From Agroathelia rolfsii (taxonomy: Eukaryota; Basidiomycota; Agaricomycetes; Amylocorticiales; Amylocorticiaceae): a DNA stretch of 64,000 nucleotides. The number at the start of each line of letters is the position of its first letter. The first letter of the stretch is position 1. The translations under genes were made by a program, and so were the position numbers. This document shows positions 13,030 to 23,165 of the stretch, piece by piece. The stretch is from the NCBI GenBank assembly GCA_018343915.1, contig JABRWF010000003.1, positions 3,968,001 to 4,032,000 on the forward strand. The letters run 5' to 3'. The notes under the pieces were generated by a model that worked only from the letters and a program-made list of their open reading frames with translations, had not been told where the DNA came from and did not search any database.

Positions 13030-13815
13030 GTATAATATTAGGAGGACTGGGGTGGTCCAACTGAGCGATGTCCGTTCAGTGCCAAGACCACTGACAGATG
13101 ATTTATAGAGGAGAGCTCGCTTATTATGATACCTAGCACTAGCATGTCATGATGGTCATTGGCGGGCCACAACATACATAAGACGCGAAACAATAGACTA
13201 GACGCGCCTGATTGTTTCCGAGGTAACAAAGCTAGTCTCCCTCACCCAGACTTTGACCTTCTCAGGCAGGCGTTAGTACAGATCATGAAAATCGATCGCA
13301 GGTGGATTCCGAGCTCAACAGGGTCGGAGTCTGTCGCGGCGCGCCAATAAGGAGTTGTCTCAGACTGTTACAGCGCTCAGCATTCGATGTTCAACGCACA
13401 ATGCTGGATCCAGAATACAGCGTGATCTTGTTTAGTCAACAACATGATATTACAGGTCGAATTCGTCGTGAAGGATGGATGGAGGGATAGATAAGGTGAA
13501 ACGAAACTGTATATGCATGAGTTTAACAGGAACGAAATGAATACAGGTGAGGATGATGTAGTGGCAATAACAATGATAGTCGGTGGTGTCAGTTGGAGCT
13601 TGATAAGATGTAGTGAGGAAGATAGGTGCCGTGATGATAAATATTAGTGGAGGGTATATGAATCATTCATATGAGTAGCCAAGAGAAAAACGCCTTCAAA
13701 AAGGAGATGATTATAACCCAAGATGAAAGGGAAAGAAAAGGGCAGCATCAGGAACCAAAAGGTCCTTTTTACTAGGGCCGAGTAGAAGAGCGCGAACATC
13801 AAGTCCGGCTCACAC
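13030..13815. other. Intergenic
   Basis: P450 copy 2 promoter plus 3' flank of the next minus-strand gene. No gene recognised. Confidence 0.5.
13101..13107 (-). promoter_or_regulatory. TATA-like element of P450 copy 2
   Basis: Reads TATAAAT on the minus strand, about 72 nt upstream of the start codon at 13029. A reasonable core promoter position. Confidence 0.5.
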
Positions 13816-14931
13816 TCATACATGGAGCGCCCTGGTGATGCGCCCTGGCAGCCAGCCGTTCGCCAAGCGCTTCATGTTCACGCGCGGCGACGGCGGGGAC
13901 GAGGTACGACTAGGACTATGCCGGGAACGCGCGGAGGGGGAATTATGCACACCCACTGACGGGTCGCGTGAAAGAAAGTATTGCGAGTAGAGCATCATTT
14001 TCGTCGCTTCATCACTGTCCCTCGTCTGCTCGTATTCCTCCGCCGAGGCATATGGTACGCCGAGGATAGGGTATTCATGGATAATTCCCGTCAACTCTTG
14101 TGCCTGATAAACATAGCAGATATTAGTGCTGCTATTTTTTTTTTCTTGAGAAAAAAAAAGGTCACTGACCCAAGCCAAACCATCCTTGATGTGTACCTCA
14201 GTCGCAGCCGCAGGCACAGCGTCCACCTTCAGCTTCTTAGCGTCGGAAATAACAACCTCATTCTGGATCCACTCCGTAGTACAGGGCGATTCGAGCCAGC
14301 TCTCATCATCTTCATCGGAAGAGGAGGATGAGGAATAAGAGAACGAATGTCCGGTCTCTTCCTCTTCTTCCTCGTCGTCTGACAAAAAAGAGAACATTGA
14401 CTGTGCATCATCGAAGGAGGACTTTGTGGGCCTAAGCAGCACAGCAGAGAGCTTATTGCTGCCACTACTGGCGGTGGTGGTAGTGCTGCTGCTCCCATTC
14501 TTGTTTATCGCCTGCGAATAACATAAATCCGCAAATGCATCAAGCGGTGCGTCTACGAGTTGGGCATCATCCAGATCGTCCAAAATCGAAAGGTCAATAT
14601 ATACATCGTGTGCAACACGCGTAAAGGGTTGGCGAGAGTGACGATAGCGCCTCGTAGAGGTGTGGGCATCTTTCGCTGTCCTAGTCATTCGTGAAAAGCC
14701 CGTAAGGGAATTGCTGCTTGGTGCACATATAATTTCCTGCATAACATCCCCATTATTTTTTGATCTGAAAGAGAGAAAATATAAAGGTCTTACAGTTTCA
14801 CCGGAGTGGGCAATATGGCGAGGGCGCGAGAACTGTCCCGTCTCTTTCAATATCATGCTCCTTGGAGGCGTGTACTTCCCAAAGCGATCGTATACAAGTC
14901 CGTCTCCGGCAGTGTAAGGAGTGCAGTTCAT
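13816..14931 (-). CDS. Hypothetical acidic/serine-rich protein
   Basis: No family recognised. The frame runs from the ATG at 14931 to the stop at 13816. A likely 66-nt intron at 14104-14169 has clear GTCAGT..CAG borders and a length divisible by three, so spliced and unspliced forms both stay open (about 349 or 371 residues). The protein has Arg-rich N-terminal stretches (TRRYRHSRQPFTR), then a leucine/aspartate patch (DLSILDDLDDAQLVDAPLDAF). It then has a very acidic/serine region (SDDEEEEEE, SSSSSSDEDDES) and a basic Ser/Pro-rich tail (SARSRHSPSRTSSPPSPR). The middle 'EVHIKDGLAW ... AQELTGIIHEYPILGVPYAS' looks ordered and conserved. Probably a regulatory or nuclear protein; that is inference. 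Confidence 0.7.
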   Translation of the reverse strand: MNCTPYTAGDGLVYDRFGKYTPPRSMILKETGQFSRPRHIAHSGETVRPLYFLSFRSKNNGDVMQEIICAPSSNSLTGFSRMTRTAKDAHTSTRRYRHSRQPFTRVAHDVYIDLSILDDLDDAQLVDAPLDAFADLCYSQAINKNGSSSTTTTASSGSNKLSAVLLRPTKSSFDDAQSMFSFLSDDEEEEEETGHSFSYSSSSSSDEDDESWLESPCTTEWIQNEVVISDAKKLKVDAVPAAATEVHIKDGLAWVSDLFFSQEKKNSSTNICYVYQAQELTGIIHEYPILGVPYASAEEYEQTRDSDEATKMMLYSQYFLSRDPSVGVHNSPSARSRHSPSRTSSPPSPRVNMKRLANGWLPGRITRALHV

Positions 14932-16010
14932 GGCGTATGGTTACAACAGATTGGATGAAAACAGGGAAGTTCTACGACGATCAGGTGGGGAAAAGGATTG
15001 TGTGGTTTGAGGGATGGGATAAAAATTGACAACCTCAGCAGGGAATAACAGAGGTTTAATACGCAAGGCTATCGCAGGACGAGAGGGGCGTGGAGGGCAC
15101 GACGATGGTGATGATCGATTATGTATTCACGAATGCACGTGTGTTATGTGTATGTGCACAGGCCAAGCTAGTTAGCAGCGAGGCGTCGAGATGATGTGTA
15201 TCTGATTGATAACCGCCTTACTTGTTGTAGGAACAGGAGGATCAGAGGATGGCGCTGCAAGCGGGTAACCTTGAACGGGAGGGAGACGTGCGACGTGTCG
15301 TGTTTGTGTAGATGGAAGATTCAAGCCGCCCAAGACACGAATACGAATACTGAATATAACCAAAGATCGTCAAGAACCTTGGGTGAGTTGTAGAACGCGA
15401 GAGAGAATGCACCCGAGGAACGCTAGATGCGGGGACGTCGACGTAGACAGGCGAAAAGCCCACCATTGGGTGCCTCCATTCTTATATACAGCCCAGATGA
15501 AATCGACCGATAAGCTAAACCACTCGGTACTTGATCATGAGCGCCAATGCGTTTTTCTTTTTGTCTTAGATGTAAGGTTGTACTCGGCAGCACGGATAGA
15601 AGACGGCCAAGCTTATTGTAGCGGAGAAGAAGGCACAGACGCAAGTGAGCCACATCCGGTTGAGCCGAACATAACTATTGTTTGACTACATTCTTCATTA
15701 TTGTCATGCACGTCACTAGTTTTGTGATCTTTGCAGTTATATTCCATATCTCGGTTTTCATAACGCCTCAGGTGCCTGCCTTTTTGTTACTGGATTCTAT
15801 TCAATGCTAGTCATAAAATGGGTGGTATAGATACAGTTGATGAAGGTAATGGCGACGTGAATGAAGTGTACGAATCGACAACATTGCAGATAAGCAGCAT
15901 GAGCGAAATGATGCGAAGAAAAAAAGCAAAGCAGAAGAATAGTGGCACAAAGTGTTCATGAGCAGCAATATAGGAGAAAGACAAAGGAAACAAGTAAAAG
16001 TGTGAACGCG
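14932..16010. other. Intergenic
   Basis: Upstream region of the 13816-14931 gene and 3' flank of the 16011-16985 gene. Open frames here lack family features and I do not call them. Confidence 0.5.
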
Positions 16011-16985
16011 CTATGACGACGTTGCCGTTGAGGGCGTCAATCCCATGACACTTTTGCGCCTGATCCTCATCGTCAGATCTTTTGCTTTGGCCGCCCATGA
16101 GCTGCCGGACATGCTGCCGACCGTTTGACTTCGGCCTCTGCCAACGACGGCGGCACCAACCGTAACAAAGGAGGTACCGGGTTCCGCGTGCTCTGTCTCA
16201 ACAGTTGTGGATGCCACTGATACACTGATGATTGTCTCAGCCACAGGCGGCATGAGATCGGTCCTCGACATACGGCGGGAGATCCTTCGGCTGAAGACTT
16301 GGGATAGTGTAGGTCGTCCCACGATTTTCTGGACCTGCCTCACTTCCATCTCGTCTTCTACGAGCTGATCGGGTGAGACAGTCGTATTTGATGCAAAAGA
16401 ATCTTGGCTCCCATTCTAGATTTTGCCATATTTGTCAGCATGTGTTTATATAGCCTCGGGACAGCGGGGGAGTGGCGAAATAAATAAATAAATAATAATA
16501 ATAATAATAACCCACATGATACTGAGCTTGATAGAAAAGAGGGTTTGCCGCAGCGGGGGATACGGCAGGGGGTGTTATGGGTGTACTGCGCCCGGATTCA
16601 GTAAAAACGTCTGACAGCTGGTTTACGGAACAAGGACAAGGGGGATAACAGTGATCAGAACACGCGCGCAGGGCATACAATAAACATGATCACGTGACTC
16701 ACCGACCCCAGGCGCGATATCGAGACACTGCCTCGCCGTCTCTCTTTCTGGGCCTTTTTGGCGGCGACAGACAGGATGGGCTCAGAAATCCATTGGGACT
16801 CGGCTTCTTCAGCACGCTGTCTGCTTTCCTCTTCCAGCCTAGTAAAAAGCTATGGCGTCTGTCAGTATGTGAAGAATAGACACAGGACCCCTTAACAACT
16901 GGATAGCTGCTTGCAGGTAACATATTGTATAGCAGGAATTGATGCTCACCTGTTCAAGATTCGAGTACTTCATGTCGGTGTCCAT
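16011..16985 (-). CDS. Hypothetical basic/Ser-Thr-rich protein, four exons
   Basis: Not recognised. Four exons join cleanly in phase 0: 16985-16950, 16849-16703, 16617-16516 and 16415-16011, giving about 229 residues. Exon 2 encodes a charged helix (RLEEESRQRAEEAESQW) and a basic patch (KKAQKERRRGSVSISRLGS). Exon 3 is Pro/Ala-rich. Exon 4 has an Arg-rich stretch (SQVFSRRISRRMSR), a Thr/Val-rich segment and another basic motif (MRIRRKSVMG). RRxS-type sites are candidate kinase targets. Exact codon counts across three introns make the model convincing even though the function is unknown. The third intron contains a TTA/TTTA repeat run. Confidence 0.68.
16480..16510. repeat. (TAAA)n/(TAA)n simple repeat
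   Basis: Tetranucleotide then trinucleotide A/T repeat lying in the third intron of the 16011-16985 gene. Confidence 0.7.
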
Positions 16986-19307
16986 GGTGTAGTGACAGCT
17001 ATGTAGCCGGGTGTATATGCGTTTGAGTGACTGTGGTAGGTGTTGTGGCGTGTGTCGACCGAGTGCCCTGTGAACGTGTGATGATTTATAGGGAGGTGCA
17101 AGGCAGTGTTGAGAGCGAGGGCGTCAAGCAACTAACAGGGACTTGTGTTGGGACAAATGATTAAATCTCACGCGGATTTATAAGGTGGTACTACTGTACA
17201 TTTGATCATGCTGATGGTTCATTTACCAATTGGAGTAGGCCCAGAACACTAGGTGGAAAAGGGGGGTCAGTAGCCGAAATAGAAGGACGGACGGGAAAAA
17301 GACGCTTCTTTCCCCGTGGCCCGCAAGCTCGCTTCTTCTTGCCTGCAGTTTTCATCCTTATGTTGTTATTTTGTTTTCCTCGCTGGGACGCCCTTTCCAT
17401 TTGGGTCATGCCTGTCCACCGCCGCTCGCCAGCAGCAGCCAATCGCCATTAGCCTGCGGGCCAGGAGGTGCTGACATGGCAAGCGACTGCCTGTAACCCG
17501 TTGACTGGCTGTCCGTCATCCTGCAACACTCATTTTCTGTGTTCATGCCCTGTGCATGCCTCGGGCGGTGCGCCCTATCGGCGAATGGGCGGATTACTGT
17601 CCTTCACCGAAGGACCGACTGTCATAATAATAATATGTATGCATGTCATGGCACTTATCAGTTTCACTGTGACTAAAGTTGTTTATAAACAACATTACAT
17701 TAATCCGCCGGGGACGAGTGACAGTGTGGGATACTAATTCAATGTCCTGCCCTATATACCGTGGAGCGCGCGAATTATTGTACTTTTATTACTGACACCG
17801 GCAACAACCCTCGTTCGAGCCTCTTATTACTAGTACCCCGATCGGTACTTTTTCGAGACTCTGTAATTGTGATCGTTACATATCATTCCTTCAATAAGCA
17901 TGTATGCACTTACCAGTATAGACTTCACCATAGGTAGTTATTTCAAGATCACAATATATCAACGTAAGGGTTACATTAAAGCCCTAATAAGCTTCCGCAT
18001 GCCACAGTCTTAGCGGTATTGACTTCATCTGATGTGTGGTGTGATATATGAGACAGACCTCGATATATCCGCATGAGATGTCTCTCTCTCAAATGAGCCA
18101 TGTGCACCTGTACTCATTTAGGATAGCCCAAAGGCGGGATGAGATACGCCATTATCAGAAGGTGCAGGCAGTTCAGGAGGAGAGCGACTGAAAACCCCCG
18201 TCCCTGAAAGCGTGCAAATGCCACACAGCAACAGTCCAAGAGCGGAATCTCGTCATCAACGTCATCACATCACTTACTTCACCATCAACGGCCGACGAAA
18301 TACCAGCATGGCCCGCATTGCGTGCGTGCGCGACGGCGTATGTACGGGAGGTGCAGTTCTCCGCCAATATCGCGTATATTTTGTGGCATTTTCTGGCCCC
18401 TTTTGTCCCTGGCTATTTTTCCAACAGTCTCATACACGTGGATTGATGACTACTAGATCGCATGATTCACAAAATCCCAAGGCCTTCTCTTAGGTACAAA
18501 TGCACATTACCATGTATTATGGAGGGCTATTGATCATCATGCTCAAAGTTTTGATGATCAAAATTGGATGCATTCCGATGATGAAGCGCATAGCAGTTGT
18601 ATTGGCATCGACAACGGAATTGTAGCGTCATTATGTGTAAAGTTCTTGCAGCCGATAAATATAAATGTATGATAACATAGTATTGTCAATTCCATTCTCA
18701 GAATCCCTGCCCAGCCCAAAATAGTATCGCAATGAATACTGTTGCATGCATTGTGTAAGCGCATATCTTATAAATTGAATGACGGAATGCGCTATTTGAA
18801 CAATGGTAATACACCAGCCATTATGAACACATACTTAATGGGGATTCATGACGAATCAAGGCGTCGCCTCGTTTCAACAGGAGCATGGATCAAATCAGTC
18901 AACATGCATGAGCTTTTGGTTGTGAAAGTACAACGCCACCAAAGTAACCAGGAGCCCTAGTAGTTGCAGGGCTCACAGCAACTACCAGGTTGTCCAGGTT
19001 ACGTTGTCGATTAAGGAAAACACAAAGATAACATAGATTGGTCATCAGCAGAAGCCATCTCTGATTATATGGCAGTGTAAACCAAATGCCTTGTGAAACT
19101 ACTGCTGGGTTCCATGCTAGTATTCGGGTTCACATCGGGAAGTAGCATGAGAGATTAGATCCTTCTGCAAAAGTGTGAAGCTTGGTGGCATGGATGGCAT
19201 AACATTGTCCACGTGGAATGATAGTATACTAGCATTCGCGTCACGCTTGAGACCCATCAACAGGCAAAACGTCAAGGTAATAAGAAGATTGCAAGTGGAG
19301 GTTGGGA
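16986..19307. other. Long intergenic region
   Basis: About 2.3 kb. I see no gene: short open frames have no domain, signal peptide or consistent splice pattern. It holds the promoter of the 16011-16985 gene and the 3' flank of the 19308-19755 gene. Confidence 0.5.
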
Positions 19308-19755
19308 TCACGAAGCCTTCTGGATTTCTTCTCGTGCTAAGGATAGATATAATGAGTATAAAACAACGGATTCCACAAGGAAAAGGAAGAGGAGGTAAAT
19401 ATATACCTTTTTCCAAGTCCCTCTCGTCATATTTGCTATCCACGAGTCCAGCAACGTCCTTCTTGCCCAATACAACTTCCCACCAGGAAATCTCTTCCTT
19501 CGTTCCATTCTGGGGAGATGGTGAAGCCTCCTCACGAGGCCGGGAAAGCCTCTTCAGCCGGTCGACTTCGGCATCAGAAATATCCTTTCCAGAGCGCAAT
19601 TCGGCGACGAGTGTCTCAAGGATAGAAGTACGCGCTGCCACTTGGGCGCGTTGCGCCTCAGCGGTCTTTTTATGCCATAGAGTGTGTATCCCGAGCGAAA
19701 CGATGGCGAGAGAGTATACTATGTGCGGCGTGTGCCGCGGGAGTCTGAAGCCCAT
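19308..19755 (-). CDS. Small single-pass membrane/coiled-coil protein
   Basis: Unrecognised family, predicted 125 residues. Exon 1 runs 19755-19407 and exon 2 19336-19308. The join turns DERDLEK into DERDLEKAREEIQKAS and then stop, a natural helix end. The intron has a good polypyrimidine-AG border. The N-terminus has one hydrophobic segment (HIVYSLAIVSLGIHTLW), then basic and heptad-like helix (AEAQRAQVAARTSILETLVAEL). A conserved-looking WWEVVLGKK follows. The shape (short N-terminal anchor plus coiled coil) suggests a mitochondrial or ER membrane accessory protein; this is inference. Reading through the intron would give a longer, less likely protein ending at 19117. Confidence 0.7.
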
Positions 19756-21031
19756 GCAAACAAAACAAGTTCAAGGCAAGTGAGTGGCTCGAGGATGAGC
19801 TGAGAAGTCGTGAGTGTGACATGCATGCTTACATTCTAGAATCACAGCAGCTTGAACAAGTTTTCGAGAACATCTTTCATGACACGACATGTTATGAGTA
19901 CATGATAGTCTCATGAACGCTACATGAATGTTGCATGAACTTCGACTTCCGTGACAGCGGCCCAACACTCTGGATTTTAAAGACTTTTTCCTGTTCGCTC
20001 AATGATAAAGTTGACATGTTCTGATATTTTCAGCCTATCACTCCAGAATGAATTCTTGGCCTGTAGACTTGTCATATCTTGGTCCGGAATACACTCGGAT
20101 GTCGTATAGTCAAACCCCATCACGGTCGACCCTAAAACGGCGGTCTCTGAATGTGTTCCCAGCCATGCTAAATCCAACACCAGAAAACATAATTATTAAA
20201 GACGTATTAGACAACTCTGAGACAATAGAACACACTTCTCCACACTTCTATGTGCTTGTATGCGACCCCGCCGGTTTGTGCGCATAGAGCCACCTGCACT
20301 AGAAGTGTACTTGTCACATCCAAATTTTTGTTGTACCTGTATCGCCGTTGATTTATTTTATTGCCCCGGACGTGTTCACTCTGCTATGCAGGCAGGGTGT
20401 AACATATCCAAACCTCTCGCGTCGGTCCCGTCTCGCTTGTACGTTGTTTTCGTTCCATTAATTTAATAGCAGCATTTGCGAGTACCGAACTGGTCTTCTA
20501 GCAAATGCTTCAGGCTTCAAAAGGCATTCAAAGGCATCCTAGCTATCAAGCAATGACCCGACTTTAGGAGCACTGGCACAATCACTTTATCGTTCTGGGG
20601 AGAAAAGTAATGTCGCAAGAGGCTAATTTTCCCTTGAAGAAATACCCCTAAACAGAAAACAGTCACCGAATCTTGGTGTTCCCGAAAGGCATACTTCTTC
20701 ACTTATTGATTATTGTTACCATTACATCCCTATCTTGTTCAAAAGTACTTTTTGAGATATTCTTGAGGAGGGTCGTATGGACATTATGAATTGAGATCCA
20801 GTGCAGAGAAATATTAAATAAGAATAGTTTCCTGCAAGGACCACGTAAGTAGTACAGACAAAGATCGGAAAGCAAAGTATACACTAATCGTAATCTACAT
20901 TCAATCAATACAATGTGGCAAGTTGACAATACCTCAAAACCCTGAATCACAACTATTATTGGTGTCGACACACCTAATCATCCTATTGCTTGTTATCGCC
21001 GCCGCCACCGCCGTCAGTATATCTCCACATC
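19756..21031. other. Intergenic
   Basis: About 1.3 kb with no supportable gene on either strand. Confidence 0.5.
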
Positions 21032-22018
21032 CTAGTCGGAATCGTCCCAATATGGATTTGGTGCGACCACGAGGGCTGAGGTCGGATTGACCGGATTCGC
21101 ACCGAAAGCCATATCGAAAGCCTCCACCTCACGCAGTTCATCCCCAAATATATTGCGCAGGCTTGCCGTTGGATCGCGGTAGTACGACCTACTACAAGAA
21201 GCCTCGCGAACCTGATATAGACGTACAGCATCTGCCCATCCGATCATCTCTGCCTCCTCGAGCGAGATGGGCTGCTGGCGCTTCACGATGTCACGGTAGC
21301 CTTCGATGAGCCAGGAGGCGACCTTATGCTGGCGGCCCATCATGATCTTCTGGAATGCATCATTCTCGCGGCTCAGCACGGGTGTGAGCTTTTCGACAGC
21401 GTGCTGACGCAGTGTCTGCATTTCCCATAGTTGTGCCAGCGTTAAAACACTCTGCCAGACGCGCCTATCGAATTCTTGTCTTGACAAGGGATCTCTGGGA
21501 AGAAAGGTCGGCGTTTAGGATTGTCCGTCAGCGCTTGCGTCGTTGACATGGATTTCGGCCTTTGTGCCCCCTTTATCTTCTCCGCGGCATTGGGACATAG
21601 TGCATATGGGAGTAGGGACAACAAGAAAGGCACTCACATGGGGTATATGACAGACAGTAATCGCTCAAAGTCGACCTTACTGACACCCTGTAGTCTGATC
21701 GGGGCTTGATCATCGGCACCTTCGACTTTCAATCCTCCACTAGCGCTTGAAGAGGAGAACATGGCCTGGAATATGTCGCTGTTTTCCATGAAGTAGCGGC
21801 ATGGAACCTTGAATAGCTCATCCTCAACCTAGAGAGAGAAGCAAAAAAAGAGAATAAAAGCGGCGCTCGTATCTTGGATCTCTCTTTCCATTTTGCTCTT
21901 TCTTTTTGAAAAGATCGCATCAATGGTAGCGTACTTGGAAAATAGCAAAGTCCATGTATCCGTAGACATTTCGTTTTGAAGATGAGCTTGAAGAGAGGTT
22001 TTTCCTCATGCTTGACAT
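21032..22018 (-). CDS. BTB/POZ domain protein
   Basis: Three exons (22018-21935, 21828-21638, 21494-21032) give about 245 residues. The start MSSMRKN is the first ATG in frame. After a Ser run comes a fungal BTB fold: VYGYMDFAIFQVEDELFKV, PCRYFMENSDIFQAMF, then a region with KVDFERLLSVIYP. The C-terminal helices (RRVWQSVLTLAQLWEMQTL, AVEKLTPVL) match the helical part seen in the many BTB paralogues of basidiomycetes. Such domains mediate protein-protein contacts, sometimes as Cullin-3 adaptors. The partner here is unknown. It is transcribed away from the foldback element at 22467. Confidence 0.85.
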
Positions 22019-22464
22019 AGAGAAACACTCGAGGGGCAATAAGAGAACAGGATGGTTCTTATTCAAGTGTGAATTAGAATTGATGCACGCGTCATGACCT
22101 GCATCGTGAAGGCCTCGTGCTCGCCTTTCCTGGAAAGTACAACACCGAATAAGGTCTATTCTAGATCTGTTTGAACATTCAGAGTATTCAAATAGTGCCG
22201 ATGGACCCTAAGAACGTGTCCCGACCATGGTAAGTGCAACATCAATGCATGGTCGACACATGAAATAAAACCGATTGCCAGTACGGTGGTGAGTAGTATT
22301 CAGATGGTATGACTATGGTTGATATATACAGACTTAGGGGACCGGAATAGACACTCTCTGATCACATCTAGATGCACTGTCAGCAGACTCGATGGCAATT
22401 GAGTCTTCTGTCTTCACTGCTTATTGTGGTGTGTATAATATACTTGTTCCTACTTGTGCTTTGT
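22019..22464. other. Intergenic upstream of BTB gene
   Basis: Holds the promoter of the 21032-22018 gene. No other feature recognised. Confidence 0.5.
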
Positions 22465-23165
22465 TACAGTGTGCGCCAAAAGTCTGTCACGCTTTTTATT
22501 TTCTACATTTCGCCCATTTCCACATTGCTTTGTCGTATATAAAAATTCATGTATATCGTTAAGAGTACTCCCCATAAGCCTACAACATTCAATTCTAAAA
22601 AAAAAATTGGCTGGCTGTTAATGTACAAGATACACTATTACTGCCAAAGCCGCCAAAACCTGACTCTATAGATCTAACCTATTTTCAAAGGTTAGTAATT
22701 TTCCTGTAAACTAGCCCTAAAATAAATTGAAATTAAAAAAAAGGTTTGAATGAATCGACTAACTGGATGATGTGCTAGAAATTCTGCAAGTTGGCCACTT
22801 TGGCAGTGTTTTCGGTCTTTCCTGCCAAAACACCGTCAATGTAACCAACTTGCGGAAATTCTAGCACATTATTCAGCTAGTCAATTCATGCAAACCTTTT
22901 TTTTTATTCCAATGTATTATAGGTCTAGTTTACAGTAAAAATACTTATATATCAAAATAGCTTAAATCCATAGAGCTGGTTTTTTTTAATAATCTGACTA
23001 ATTTGCACATTAATGTCCAACCACAAGATATTTTTTAAATCTGTCATCCCAGGCTTTCTGAGAATACTCAAGGCATGCTACTTGAATTTTTTTTTTTAAA
23101 GCAAATCAAAGTGGAAGTGGATGAACCCAAACCGTGACATATTTTTGGTTTTGGCACATACTGTA
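22465..23165. mobile_element. Foldback Tc1/mariner-like non-autonomous element (MITE) with TA target duplications
   Basis: The element spans 22467-23163 and is flanked by TA on both sides (22465-22466 and 23164-23165). Its ends are inverted copies of CAGTRTGYGCCAAAA. The two halves are imperfectly complementary along almost their whole length (about 345 bp each), meeting near 22815. Examples of paired blocks are GGTTTGAATGAATCGACTA with its partner near 22880, CTGTAAACTAG near 22710 with its partner near 22930, and GCAAGTTGG near 22790 with its partner near 22847. No transposase is encoded. TA duplication and end sequence fit Tc1/mariner-type transposition (family knowledge). The self-complementary body is seen directly. 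Confidence 0.85.

Noticed and set aside
14763..14795. A GTAAGA..CTTTCAG pair that looks like an intron in the acidic hypothetical gene
   Set aside because: It is only about 29 nt long, shorter than any other intron here, and removing it would break an open frame.
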